From Ptychodera flava (lineage: Eukaryota > Hemichordata > Enteropneusta > Ptychoderidae): 64,000 nt of DNA. Both the position numbers and the translations under genes were made by a program. Under the pieces are notes generated by a model that ran no database searches, was not told the DNA's origin, and worked only from the letters and a program-made list of their open reading frames with translations. Positions within the stretch are counted from its first letter, which is position 1, and each line of letters opens with the position of its first letter. The DNA lies in assembly GCF_041260155.1 (NCBI RefSeq), contig NC_091944.1, positions 15,477,772-15,541,771 on the forward strand. The letters run 5' to 3'. Positions 12,626 to 57,843 of this stretch are shown here, piece after piece.

Positions 12626-12827
12626 GGATAGATAGAATATAAATATAGATGTTTATCTGTTTGTATGTTTATTTATTCATGATATTCTTTGTTTGTTTAT
12701 GTTTGTCTGTATTTTTGTTTGTAATTTATTTATGTATCTGTATGCCTATTTGTATGTTTGTATATTTTTGTTTATTTTGTTTGCTTGTTTGTTTGTTTGT
12801 TTGTTTTTTCTACCTGGCTACCCTGTG
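12017..12827. repeat. Near-perfect 0.8-kb palindrome with AT-dinucleotide arms
   Basis: Outer ends CACAGGGTAGCC and GGCTACCCTGTG mirror each other. Moving inward come a CAAA/TTTG-rich arm, a tetranucleotide-like arm, a long TA run (about 12222-12320 mirrored at 12557-12625), then an inner arm of about 85 bp (12344-12437) mirrored at 12440-12541. The centre is CCTATACTTGGAAGTATAGG near 12428-12449; the right inner arm has a few extra bases (AATTCGGG). It could be a foldback transposon or a hairpin-mediated duplication. An assembly artefact is possible, though small differences between arms argue against simple duplication. The open frames in the arms are low-complexity. Confidence 0.85.
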
Positions 12828-13182
12828 CCCAAACTAGAAAGTACGGGAAGATAGAATTGGCATATTATTTTCACATTTCCATAGAACAAGGGCAGTGTTG
12901 TCAGCATGTTTCATGGAAAACCTTCAGCGATAAAGCTTCACTGTCATTAAACTCCACGGCTAGACTAAAAAGGCAGCATTATAAGCAGAAATCGCAGAGG
13001 GAAGACGATAAGCACGGTTACGGTGTCGTCGAACGGAGTCAGAAGACGATTACATAATGATTAGAAGAAAGAGGATTGATGAGTCATCCACTTCGTACAT
13101 ATGGTGTCAGGCACTATCTTTCAACTGTAGATTGCAAGGCCAGTGAACATCGCGATCTTCAATGATCTTGTGTTGTTCCGAA

Positions 13183-29048
<15,866 letters not shown>

Positions 29049-32027
29049 GTCTGACAGAATTCAAATGAACCTTCCCTTTCTCATCTTCTATTTTTCCTTC
29101 CCCTCAAAGCTTTGAAAGTCGATTAAAATATGTTGCTCTATAGAATGTAATTTCTTTCAGTGCACTGTTCTTGTTTTCTGTCCAAGGAAACAGTATATTT
29201 GACGATATTATGAATTTTCACTGACGTTTTTAACCTTTCGAAACCTTGGGAATATCAGCATGATCATCTTTGTAATCGTATGAACTGAGCTAGCTAGCCT
29301 GCAGACATCAACATTTTCCATACCGTTGCACGAGAACATGACATTGAATCAAGCAATCCGTTTTCACCCCTTCAAAACGCTTATAGGCAGTGCATATGTA
29401 ACTATCACTGTCGTTAAAAATGTGACAGACACTTGCTTCGTGTTTGGCATAACCCTAGTCAGTCTTGCTGATCTGTAACACCCAGTCTCGTATATACTCT
29501 TTCGAGTAACGCTTTCCGATTTGTGATTAGAAGACTGGCGTTTTTGTTCGTTAAATTGGAACGTTGAAACAAATGAAGTTCATGTATTTAAAATGTTACT
29601 GGCTATATTTACGTCACAAATTCGACAATAAACCATGTTTATGTATAACGATATATTTGCTTATTATAGCGTTATCAAGTTAAACCAAATCCTATCTACA
29701 TGTAAACTGAGTCAGTTTCTAAAATATTACCGTACACATTTCGAAAATTTAATGTCCATAATGAACAATATCACGCCATTGAGGACGCGTTCCATTTTAT
29801 TGCAGTATATTCTGCTAATAAAAATCTTCTTACAGTTCACACTAATGTTGACGTGAACACCAATCCAAATATTTGCAAGATTCACATTTATTGGGCAGTC
29901 GTCGATCATAAAAGCAGAAGCAATAGAAACGTTATTCCTAAATTTTGGTGTCCATCCCCCATCTCAAAAGGAAACTTCTTTTTGCGAAATTGGTTTCAGA
30001 AAAACTGTGTTGATCATTGTGTATGGAGAATACAAACCCGTCTTCAGCGCACACGTTATGCAAAATCTACACATGGATATAGATAAACAACTATAAACAC
30101 TTTTCCAATGTTCCAAGTAATCTATACACCATATCATCACGTTTAGTTGAGTCAACAGAGTAATATCATAGACAGTCTATGATATTACTCTGTGGTTGAG
30201 TCAACACGTTTGAAGCCGTGCACGAATAATTGTCCCATGTCTGAATTGCAATCCTTTCTCTTTTGTCGAATTTCTCTCTTCTGTTCTGCTTTCATGCATT
30301 GCAATTGAAGTATCATACTTATTGTATTATTTTATTTATTTATTTTTTGTTAAAGCAGAATCCTTATTGCGATTTTGACGCAAGCAAAAAGTATTGGGGT
30401 CTTTCCCCTCCCTCATTTAACTCAGAAATTACGTGTCTTATGCGTCAGCTTTGGCCCCTTAGATATTCAGCTGAAAAGACAAAAATCAATTTTTTCTGTT
30501 ATTTAGGGATGGAAGTTATTGGTGATGCTCACCGAGTGTTTTTGTGATTCTTCTCTTTATGATTCATATGCATTTTTTCTTAATTGAATTGCTCTTGAAT
30601 GTGACTCCTCGAAGGATTTGGAGGCATGGACATGCACAATGATGACAATAATTTTCCCTTTATCAGAGCTTTATTGTAAAAATCGGTGACTGTTTTCTCT
30701 TCTGCCTGTGCGTTCCCTCTTGAAAGTCGTTTATTGGTTCTTGAGTATTCAACTGTTTAGGGGGTTGTAGGATGGAAAAGACACGTACACAGAATTCCGT
30801 TCGAGTGAAAGAAGTTGAAATGATCAGTGTACAGTGCAATAACGGGAGGGACGCTGATTCATGTCGGTTTGTTTATGGCCTTATCAAAGTAAAACAGAGT
30901 GTTTAGAACTGACTTTGAAATTTTCACATCTGCACTTAAAGGTTGGGGATTGGCTGATTTTCTGAATCTTACTTATATCTTGATTGTGGCTAAAATTCTT
31001 ATTTTCTAAGTCTACTCTAATCTTAAATTGCTGCAAAGGAGACTTTCGTTTTGCCAAGCGCCCTCAACAACTGCCGACAGGTGTTTTCCAATAAATAGAT
31101 GACACAGAAGTAAATAAAGACGATTCTTCTCCTAATAGTGTGGTAGAACGAGAGATCCTGAAAGCAGCCTAACATTTTGTGACCATTTTGTGACCGTAAC
31201 ATTCTGAAGAGTTGTGTCAAACGACAAACGCTGACAAATTTGGGTACTATGAATGTATACACTCAGCTTCATTTGCACTCATATGGTGGGAATTACACTT
31301 AACTATGTCTCTTATCATTTTAAAGCTGATATGATGATACAAAGATTCATTAATCATTAACGTGCTGCTTTGAAGAAGCAAAGACAGGAACACCCGCTGT
31401 AAGTAAGATAGTTAGGAAGTGAGTATACATATTGATAGTGCCACAATTCGTCGAACCCGAAAAGTACGCATCCCAGTCATTGTGGCGGGCTACAAAGACA
31501 ACGAGAGAAAACTTTGGCCAAGCATAGAGTAACAACAAACATTATAAATTTAGTGCTTCATAATACTCTTTTCTCGTTGATTAGGTATCTGTTTGAACCT
31601 TCTAAAGGTCAGTGGCCCTTTAATCCCTTTGTGATTTGTTAACTCGCACTGCTCTGCTATTTTGCCTGGTATTCGTTCAATTGTACCAACGAGGCAGCAT
31701 TTCCAGTGCACTTCAAAAGAAGTTTATTTGCAGAATGGGTGGTTAATTTTCGCGGCTTACAGAATAGCAAAGAGAACACAGAATACAAAATACAAGAAGT
31801 GTATTACCACATGTTCAAAGTCAAAACAATATATGCGTGTATGCACCAAGTCCGCGTCTACCCTTTTAAAGCTGCTATGGTGGCGCCCATGTTTTCATGG
31901 TAGATAGTCCATGTAGCCGACACGAATATAGGACTACACGAAAATTATGCTAATGAGTCCAAGGCAAATATGGTAATGGGGGAGGGGATAGACTGTAGCC
32001 TACACGAATATACGGGCACACGAACAT
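29049..32027. other. Spacer 3' of gene 2, no gene seen
   Basis: About 3 kb after the gene 2 stop. ATTAAA near 29123 and AATAAA near 29626 are candidate poly(A) signals. Open frames (for example 29853-30086 and 30263-30547) are unrecognised and lack context. The only clear structure is the foldback at 30156-30194. Confidence 0.5.
30146..30205. mobile_element. 39-bp foldback insert with direct duplications
   Basis: A hairpin CAGAGTAATATCATAGAC-A-GTCTATGATATTACTCTG (arms of 18-19 bp, 1-base loop) lies between two identical copies of GTTGAGTCAAC at 30146-30156 and 30195-30205. The duplications suggest a tiny non-autonomous insertion; the CAGAG ends resemble hAT-type termini, but hAT duplications are usually 8 bp, so the class is open. 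Confidence 0.65.
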
Positions 32028-35000
32028 GGGGGAACTCCGAGGGACTACGCAGGGGCTTGTATCAAGTTGCGTACTTACTTAGTTACAGAGTTAGGCTGGG
32101 CTAACAACGCGGGGGCCTGTATCAAGTTGCGTACTTACTTAGTTACAGAGTTGGCTAGGGGAAGTACGCCGGGGGCCTGTATGAAGTTGCGTACTTACTT
32201 AGTTACAGAGTTAGGCTGGGGAAGTACGCGGGGGCCTGTATCAAGTTGCGTACTTACTTAGTTACAGAGTTAGGCAGAGGGAACTATGCGGGGGCCTGTA
32301 TCAAGTTGCGTACTTACTTAGTTACAGAGTTAGGCAGAGGGAACTACGTGGGGGCCTGTATGAAGTTGCGTACTTACTTAGTTACAGAGTTAGGCTATGG
32401 GAAGTACGCAGGGGCCTGTACCAAGTTGCGTACTTACTTAGTTACAGAGTTAGGCTGGGGCAACTACGTGGGGGCCTGTCACAGAGTAAGCTTGGGGAAT
32501 TACTCGGGGGCCTGTATCAAGTTGCGTACTTACTTAGTTACAGAGTTAGGCTGGGGGAACTAGGCGGTGGCCTGTATCAAGTTGCGTACTTACTTAGTTA
32601 CAGAGTTAGGCTGGGCCAACTACGCGGGGGCCTGTATCAAGTTGCGTACTTACTTAGTTACAGAGTTAGGCTGGGGGAACTACGCGGGGGCCTGTATCAA
32701 GTTGCGTACTTACTTAGTTACAGAGTTAGGCTGGGGGAACTACGCGGGGGCCTGTATCAAGTTGCGTACTTACTTAGTTACAGAGTTAGGCAGGGGGAAC
32801 TACGCGGGGGCCTGTATCAAGTTGCGTACTTACTTAGTTACAGAGTTAGGCTTGGCGAACTCGCGGGGGCCTGTATCAAGTTGCGTACTTACTTAGTTAC
32901 AGAGTTAGGCTGGGGGAACTACGTGGGGGCCTGTATCAAGTTGCGTTCTTACTTAGTTACAGAGTTAGGCTTGGGGAACTACGCTGGGGCCCGTATCAAG
33001 TTGCGTACTTACTTAGTTACAGAGTTAGGCTGGGGAATGCACGGGGCCTGTATCAAGTTGCGTACTTACTTAGTTACAGAGTTAGGCTCGGGGAACTGCG
33101 CGGGGCCTGTATCAAGTTGCTACTTACTTAGTTACAGAGTTAGGCTGGGGAACTCGAGGGGGCTTGTATCAAGTTGCGTACTTACTTATTACAGAGTTAG
33201 GCTTGGGGAACTACGCGGGGCCTGTATCAAGTTGCGTACTTACTTAGTTACAGAGTTAGGCTGGGGAACCTACGCGGGGCCTGTATCAAGTTGCGTACTT
33301 ACTTAGTTACAGAGTTAGGCTGGGGGAACTGCGCGGGGGCCTGTATCAAGTTGCGTACTTACTTAGTTACAGAGTTAGGCAGGGGGAACTACGCGGGGGC
33401 CTGTATCAAGTTGCGTACTTACTTAGTTACAGAGTTAGGCTGGGGGAACTACGCGGGGGCCTGTATCAAGTTGCGTACTTACTTAGTTACAGAGTTAGGC
33501 TGGGGCAACTACGCGGGGGCCTGTATCAAGTTGCGTACTTACTTAGTTACAGAGTTAGGCTGGGCGAACTACGCGGGGGCCTGTATCAAGTTGCGTACTT
33601 ACTTAGTTACAGAGTTAGGCTGGGGCAACTACGCGGGGGCCTGTATCAAGTTGCGTACTTACTTAGTTACAGAGTTAGGCTGGGGGAACTACGCGGGGGC
33701 CTGTATCAAGTTGCGTACTTACTTAGTTACAGAGTTAGGCTGGGGAACTACGCGGGGCCTGTATCAAGTTGCGTACTTACTTAGTTACAGAGTTAGGCTG
33801 GGGGAACTACGCAGGGGCCTGTATCAAGTTGCGTACTTACTTAGTTACAGAGTTAGGCTGGGGGAACTACGCGGGGGCCTGTATCAAGTTGCGTACTTAC
33901 TTAGTTACAGAGTTAGGCTCGGGGAACTACGCGGGGGCCTGTATCAAGTTGCGTACTTACTTAGTTACAGAGTTAGGCTGGGGAACTACGCAGGGGCCTG
34001 TATCAAGTTGCATACTTACTTAGTTACAGAGTTAGGCTGGGGGAACTACGCGGGAGCCTGTATCAAGTTGCGTACTTTCTTAGTTACAGAGTTAGGCTGG
34101 GGGAACTATGCAGGGGCTTGTATCAAGTTGCGTACTTACTTAGTTACAGAGTTAGGCTTGGGGAACTACGCTGGGGCTTGTATCAAGTTGCGTACTTACT
34201 TAGTTACAGAGTTAGGCTGGGGAACTACGCAGGGGCGTGTATCAAGTTGCGTACTTACTTAGTTACAGAGTTTGGCTGGAGGAACTACGCGGGGCCTGTA
34301 TCAAGTTGCGTACTTACTTAGTTACAGAGTTAGGCTGGGCCAACTACGCGGGGGCCTGTATCAAGTTGCGTACTTACTTAGTTACAGAGTTAGGCTGGGG
34401 AACTACGCGGGGGCCTGTATCAAGTTGCGTACTTACTTAGTTACAGAGTTAGGCAGGGGGAACTACGTGGGGGCCTGTATCAAGTTGCGTACTTACTTAG
34501 TTACAGAGTTAGGCTGGGGGAAGTGTGCGGGGGCCTTTATCAAGTTGCGTACTTACTTAGTTACAGAGTTAGGCAGGGGAACTACGCGGGGGCCTGTATC
34601 AAGTTGCGTACTTACTTAGTTACAGAGTTAGGCAGGGAGAACTACGCGGGGGCCTGTATCAAGTTGCGTACCTACTTAGTTACAGAGTTTGGCAGGGGGA
34701 ACTACGCGGGGGCCTGTATCAAGTTGCGTACTTACTTAGTTACAGAGTTAGGCTGGGGGAACTACGCGGGGGCCTGTATCAAGCTGCGTACTTACTTAGT
34801 TACAGAGTTAGGCAGAGAGAACTACGTGGGGGCCTGTATCAAGGTGGGTCCTTACTTAGTTACAGAGTTAGGCTGGGGGAACTGTGCGGGGGCCTGTATC
34901 AAGTTGCGTACTTACTTAGTTACAGAGTTAGGCAGGGGGAACTATGCGGGGGCCTGTATCAAGTTGCGTACTTACTTAGTTACAGAGTTAGGCTGGGCCA

Positions 35001-36385
35001 ACTACGCGGGGGCCTGTATCAAGTTGCGTACTTACTTAGTTACAGAGTTAGGCAGGGGGAACTACGCGGGGGCCTGTATCAAGTTGCGTACTTACTTAGT
35101 TACAGAGTTAGGCTTGGGGAACTAGGCGGGGGCTTGTATCAAGTTGCGTACTTACTTAGTTACAGAGTTAGGCTTGGGGAACTACGCTGGGGCATGTATC
35201 AAGTTGCGTACTTACTTAGTTACAGAGTTAGGCTTGGGGAACTACGCGGGGGCCTGTATCAAGTTGCGTACTTACTTAGTAGAGAGTTAGGCTGGGGGAA
35301 CTATGCGGGGGCCTGTATCAAGTTGCGTACTTACTTAGTTACAGAGTTAGGCAGGGGAACTACGCGGGGGCCTGTATCAAGTTGCGTACTTACTTAGTTA
35401 CAGAGTTTGGCAGGGGGAACTACGCGGGGGCCTATATCAAGTTGCGTACTTACTTAGTTACAGAGTTAGGCAGAGAGAACTACGTGGGGGCCTGTATCAA
35501 GTTGCGTACTTACTTAGTTACAGAGTTAGGCTTGGCCAACTACGCGTGGGCCTGTATCAAGTTGCGTACTTACTTAGTTACAGAGTTAGGCTGGGGGAAC
35601 TAGGCGGGGGCCTGTATCAAGTTGCGTACTTACTTAGTTAGAGAGTTTGGAGGGGGAACTACGCGGGGGCCTGTATGAAGTTGCGTACTTACTTAGTTAC
35701 AGAGTTAGGCTTGGGGAACTACGCGGGGGCCTGTATCAAGTTGCGTACTTACTTAGTTACAGAGTTAGGCTGGGCCAACTACGCGGGGGCCTGTATCAAG
35801 TTGCGTACTTACTTAGTTACAGAGTTAGGCTGGGGGAACTAGGCGGGGGCCTGTATCAAGTTGCGTACTTACTTAGTTACAGAGTTTGGCAGGGGAACTA
35901 CGTGGGGGCCTGTATGAAGTTGCGTACTTACTTAGTTACAGAGTTAAGCTATGGGAACTACGCGGGGCATGTATGAAGTTGCGTACTTACTTAGTTACAG
36001 AGTTAGGCTGGGGGAACTACGCGGGGGCCTGTATCAAGTTGCGTACTTACTTAGTTACAGAGTTAGGCTTGGTGAACTACGTGGGGGCCTCTACGAAGTT
36101 GCCCACTAAGATAGGTACAAAGTTGGCCAGGAGGAACTACACGGGGGCCTTTGTGTAGTTGCGTACATACTTATATACAGAGTTAGGGTAGAGACAACTT
36201 GGGAAACTACGCGGGGGCTGTATCAAGTTGCGTACTAATAGTTACAAAGTTAGGCTAGGGGAACTACGCGGGGCATGTATCAAGTTCTGTACTTACTTAT
36301 TTACAGGGTTAGGCTCTGGGAACTACGCGGAGGCCTGTATGAAGTTGCGTACTTACTTATTTACAGATTTCTGCTTGGGGAGTAC
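32028..36385 (+). repeat. 60-bp satellite array, about 72 units
   Basis: The unit contains CTGTATCAAGTTGCGTACTT then ACTTAGTTACAGAGTTAGGC then a variable GGGGGAACTACGCGGG. Most units are exactly 60 bp, with occasional 58-59 bp units. Because 60 is divisible by three, two frames stay open and give 20-residue repeats (IKLRTYLVTELG or YQVAYLLSYRVRLG), up to 323 residues at 33291-34262. The frame switches wherever a unit loses a base, which argues against a coding role. Single-base variants (GTGG, CTGGGC, AGAGAG) group in short runs, hinting at local multi-unit duplication. Confidence 0.95.
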
Positions 36386-36394
36386 GTGATTCCT

Positions 36395-38250
36395 TGTATA
36401 GTGACCGTATCATCGACCATAAAACCGTTCGACAAGGTTTGGGGCATGGTCATTGTCAACACAAAAGATTACGAACATGAATGGGAAAGACAATTACGCA
36501 ACACTCAGTATCATGCACAACTGGACGGTTACGACACAGAACAAACATCAAACAAAAGTGGACAAACTATGAAACTAAATGTACGAGAACAAACACATCG
36601 ACCACGATATTTTAAGTATCCTGATCCGAAAACATAAATGCCCATATTCCGCAGTGGTACTCATTGCCTACAATTCACAAACCGCCGCCTGAAAACTCAA
36701 CATTTGCAGGCAGACCAATAATCAGTGGCTGCTCTACTGAGTCCCACTTACAGAATTACAAAATTCCTGGATTACTTCATAAAACCACAAGTTCAGCAAC
36801 AACCAACATATATAAAAGATACAACAAATTTCATACAAGAAATAGAAAACACAAATGTCCCTCAACAGGCATTTGTCTTAACACTCGACGTGGTGTCAAT
36901 GTGCACAAAGACAATTCACAATGAAGCAATTCGGCTAGTCAGTGAAACACTTAACTCACAAACCGCGCATCAAACAAAATACAGCATCAAAAAACGATCC
37001 ACGGAAGAATTAATAGAAATGCTATCAGTAATTCTTAAACACAACAGTTTTGAATTTAACAAGCAATATTTCTGCCAAACCCGAGACTGCAGCATGGGAT
37101 CAAACGCCTCACCGGAAATAGCCAACATTACTTTTCATAATCGTAAATAACCACAACGTTAACAACATTAATTTCTGGAAAAGATTCAGAGATGATATTT
37201 TGTAATCTTTATCGGAAGACAAACCGAACTCACTAACTTCATCCAAAAAATCAACACAATGCACCCAACATTTAAGTTTTCATTCGAAAGCTCAACACAA
37301 GAAATTACATTTCTTGATGTAGTTGTTTTCAAAGGTGCAAGATTCTACAAAGAAAATATCCTCGACATCAAAACACATACTAAACCAACAGACACATTCC
37401 AATTTCTACATAGAGAATCGTGTCACCCGACAGCAACTTTTAATGGCTTTATCAAAGGCGAAATCCTTAGATACGCTCGCACTTGTAACAACAATGACGA
37501 CTTTACTAGAAAAGTCGCTTTCTTTACAAACAAACTACTCGACAGAGAATACAAAAACAACGAAATCACGAAAATAACAGCAAAAATAGACCATATTATC
37601 TGAAATACACTAACAAACCGCACAGGTACACGTAAAGAAACAACAAACAAACTCATCTTCAGCACAACATACAGCCCACACATCAAAACAATAGATCTTA
37701 GGGGAAGTCATTTGAAATATTGGGCTGAACTGGAGAAGGATTCAACACTAAGGAATGTATTCCCAGAATCACCAATCATTGCTTACAAGATAAACAAAAA
37801 TCTAAAAGACAAGTCAAAACAAAATTTACAGAATTAAAAAAACATAGAACAAACAAACCGGAACACCAAACGGACTCACAACAAGACCCAAACATTGATA
37901 TACTTGCCTTGCTACTCGAAGAGCAAGAACACTAAAATGCATTAAAATAAATTTTAACAAACACAAACTGAGGAAAGAATCTACACTGCGACTAGACACA
38001 CTCAGGTTTCAAACGCAATCGTCAAAGGGCTACTCTATCAAACAAGCTTTACCCACACAAACAAAACATTACCGTACACACTAATGCAAACTTCCCTACA
38101 TATATCCGAAGCGAAACAAACATTATATTAACACAAACAATCTGATAAGAATGTAGGAACACATATGGAAAACGAATCAAACACAAACTCGATACAACAA
38201 CATTTTGGATAGTAAGGGGGGAGCCTCTTTCACATTTGTTACATTAAGAT
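36395..38250 (+). mobile_element. Penelope-like element, copy B, with reverse transcriptase motifs
   Basis: Translation in several frames shows Penelope-type RT features in order: the KIHKPP-like approach, AGRPIISGCSTES, TYIKDTTNFIQEIE, the motif A-like FVLTLDVVSM, the motif B-like CSMGSNASPEIAN, a FWKRFRDDIF motif C region, the ITFLDVVVF stretch and a thumb region with TLRNVFPESPII. No GIY-YIG endonuclease domain was recognised. The element is broken by several frame changes and looks dead. It lies between the forward and inverted 60-bp arrays. The shared 3' tail with copy A extends to about 38250. Confidence 0.85.
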
Positions 38251-38529
38251 CAGATAGACAACAAAAAACACTTCTAAATGCGTAAACAGAAAACTAGACT
38301 ATCAATCAGACCAAACCATGCCAATGAAAAGAAGATGAAATTTATGACAAAATGAATGAAGTGAGTGTGGTTCGTGGACGCAGATTTTCAATGAAAAAAT
38401 TAACATAAAATCGGGGTTTCACATCTAACATATATTTGAAGAAATGCGATTTGTTATGACATTGTAACATTATACCTTCGTATGTGTTTTGAAGTCAAGA
38501 AATTGTGATTTTAAGGTTTTCAAATGCTA

Positions 38530-39800
38530 CATTGTTCCCCTAGCCTAACTCTGTAACTAAGTAAGTACGCAACTTGGTAGAGGGCCCGGCATAGTTCCCC
38601 TAGCCTAACTCTCTAACCATGTAAGTACGCAACTTGATACAGGCCTCCGCATGGTTCCCCCATCCTAACTCTGTAACTATGTAACTACCCAACTTGGTAC
38701 AGGCCCCTGCATACTTCTCTCAGCCTAACTCTGTAACTACGGAACTTGGTACCGGCCCCCGCATAGTTCCTCCAGCCTAAGTCTGTAACTATGTAAGTAC
38801 GCAACTTGATACAGGCCCCTGCATAGTTCCCCCTGCCTAACTCTGTAACTATGTAACTACCCAACTTGGTACAGGCCCCTGCATACTTCTCTCAGCCTAA
38901 CTCTGCAATCTGAGTGCAACTATGTAACTACGGAACTTGGTAAGGGCCCCTGGCATAGTTCCCCCAGCCTAACTCTGTAACTAAGTAAGTACGCAACTTG
39001 ATACAGGCTCCTGCATAGTTCCCGCAGCCTAACTCTGTAACTATGTAAGTACACAACTTGGTACTGGGCCCCAGCATTCTTCCCATAGCCTAACTCTGTA
39101 AGTATGTAAGTACACAACTTGATCCAGGCCCCCGCGTAGTTCCCATAGCCTAACTTTGTAACTAAGTAAGTACGCAACTTGGTACCGGCCCCCGCATAGT
39201 TCCTCCAGCCCAAGTCTTTAACTATGTAAGTACGCAACTTGATACAGGCCCCGGCATAAGTCCCCTAGCCTAACTCTGTAACTATGTAACTACCCAACTT
39301 GGTACAGGCCCCTGTATACTTCTATCAGCCTAACTCTGTAACTATGTAAGTATACAACTTGGTACGGGCCCCCGCGAAGTTCCCATAGCCTTACTTTGTA
39401 ACTAAGTAAGTACGCAACTTAATACAGGCCCCCGCGTAGTTCCCATAGCCTTACTTTGTAACTAAGTAAGTACGCAACCTCATACAGGCTCCGCGTAGTT
39501 CACCCAACCAAACTCTGTAACTAAGTAAGTACGCAACTTGCTACAGGCCCCGCGTAGTTCCCCAACCTAAGTCTGTAACTAAGTAAGTACGCAACTTGGT
39601 ACAGGCCCCGGCATAAGTCCCCTAGCCTAACTCTGTAACTATGTATTAAAGTACGCAACTTGGTACAGGCCCCCCGCATTGTTCCCTTAGAGTAACTCTG
39701 TAACTATATGTAAGTCCCCCATGTACACATTGGAATGTGTAGGACGCTCTCAACCAGTCCCATCTAAGTTCATAACTTAGTACGCAACTTCGTACAGAGG
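38530..39800 (-). repeat. Inverted array of the 60-bp satellite, about 20 units
   Basis: Same unit as 32028-36385 but on the opposite strand (TAGCCTAACTCTGTAACTA, then AAGTAGTACGCAACTTG-like). Units are more diverged and irregular than in the large array and fade out by about 39800. With the first array and the Penelope-like element between them, this makes a large inverted arrangement. Confidence 0.9.
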
Positions 39801-40472
39801 CCGGGTTAATCAGACGTAGGTAAGGTAGTAATATAGGTGTAACAACAATCTCGCTTCTACTGTGTAATGGTGTAACTTTAGTTGATACTTGACACACATA
39901 TACTGGAACTCCGGCAAGGCCAACTTGTAACTCCGTACACATGCATCTAATTAGCATGTCATTATCGGCTACATGGACTGTCTGCCGTTTTCATGGAGCA
40001 CCCGTTAAACTATCTATGTTGATCAAACAAGCAAGCAATTCCAGCCTGAGGTCAATAATGTTACGAGTGCCCTCGCATCTTTCCGTAAGCACATGTACAT
40101 TAACTGATTTTGGACGGTCAGAAAAATAACGACGTATTCCTTGAATCTTTGAAATAGCTGTAAGGCTTTAAAATATTTAAATAGTGACCACAGATTCAAT
40201 GAAAAAAGGAACAATTTATTGACACCAAATGAAATCCATTCAATGCATGGCATTTGATAGATTTTAAATCTGAACGTTTGTTTGATCTGCTGGTTGCGTC
40301 ACTAGCTTACACAAACCAGTGCTTATAGTAGACAAAGTGTATTATATGTGATTGTATTTTATGCGGATTTCCTTGAGTGAGTCAGGGTGAAGATCGTAAG
40401 AATTGACCACAAACTTGAGCTTTTAAATGTTTTAATATGATGGTTGTGAGAACATAACCAACTTGAAAGTAT

Positions 40473-40478
40473 TTTATT
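40473..40478 (-). terminator. Candidate poly(A) signal of gene 3
   Basis: TTTATT on the + strand is AATAAA on the - strand, about 390 bases past the gene 3 stop codon. MITE copy 7 would then lie in the 3' untranslated region. Weak evidence. Confidence 0.3.
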
Positions 40479-40481
40479 CTA

Positions 40482-40831
40482 TTAAGGTTGTAATGTACTC
40501 GAAACTAAAATACTTAAAACTTTTGCTCAAACTTTCCTCAAGGAAACTTTCGACCATTCTCTACCAAAGCAAGAATAAAAAATAGGGGGGAGGTTCACCA
40601 TGCAAATGTTGGTACAATGGAAAAAAAGCACTATAAATCTACTGATATTTGAAATTCAAAATGGCTGCCATCCCTGTATTAACTCTAGAGGGAAAATGGA
40701 AGTTTCGATTTTCTTAATACTAAGACTGTGAAATCTTTAGTTAATTCTTGAGCTTCAAAATGAGCCCCCAAGAGTGGTAGACCAGGCAAATGCTAGGCAA
40801 ATGCTTTTCACGCATCGCGAAGTCCCCTTAA
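40482..40831 (+). mobile_element. MITE family A, copy 7
   Basis: Starts TTAAGGTTGTAATGTACTCG, contains GAAATTCAAAATGGCTGCCA and ends GAAGTCCCCTTAA. TTAA at both ends. Just downstream of the gene 3 stop codon. Confidence 0.8.
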
Positions 40832-40866
40832 ACAGGGAAGACTGTACGAGCTGTACGTTTTAGAAA

Positions 40867-57513
<16,647 letters not shown>

Positions 57514-57550
57514 AGTTGACTAAAGGAGTCGCTGCGTGTATACACATACA

Positions 57551-57560
57551 CCTTTTTATC
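57551..57560 (-). promoter_or_regulatory. TATA-like box upstream of gene 3
   Basis: GATAAAAAGG on the - strand, 38-47 bases upstream of the gene 3 ATG. Position would suit a short 5' UTR. Weak match; no transcript start is known. Confidence 0.3.
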
Positions 57561-57664
57561 GCGCGGTAAGAAGGCCACGTACTGGTGTTACGTCACGGAT
57601 GAGAGATATCTCTGAGATTCGACACAACTGTATGATTTTGACACATAGTCTGATTAAGAGAAAT

Positions 57665-57808
57665 ATACTGTATGTATGTATGTATGTATGTATGTATGTA
57701 TGTATGTATGTATGTATGTATGTATGTATGTATGTATGTATGTATGTATGTATGTTTAAAATCGTAATGTGAACCTAGTTTCGCACAGTGGCTGTGTGGT
57801 TGCATTTT

Positions 57809-57842
<34 letters not shown>
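57665..57842. repeat. TATG and TTG microsatellites
   Basis: TATG tetranucleotides (57665-57757) and a TTG run (57809-57842), in the spacer between genes 3 and 4. Confidence 0.93.

Positions 57843-57843
<1 letters not shown>

Noticed and set aside
33291-34262. 323-residue open frame with 20-residue repeats
   Set aside because: It is the 60-bp satellite read in frame; the frame shifts between units and a second frame is equally open.
32028-36385. CRISPR-like array
   Set aside because: Units are contiguous with no unique spacers, in an animal genome.
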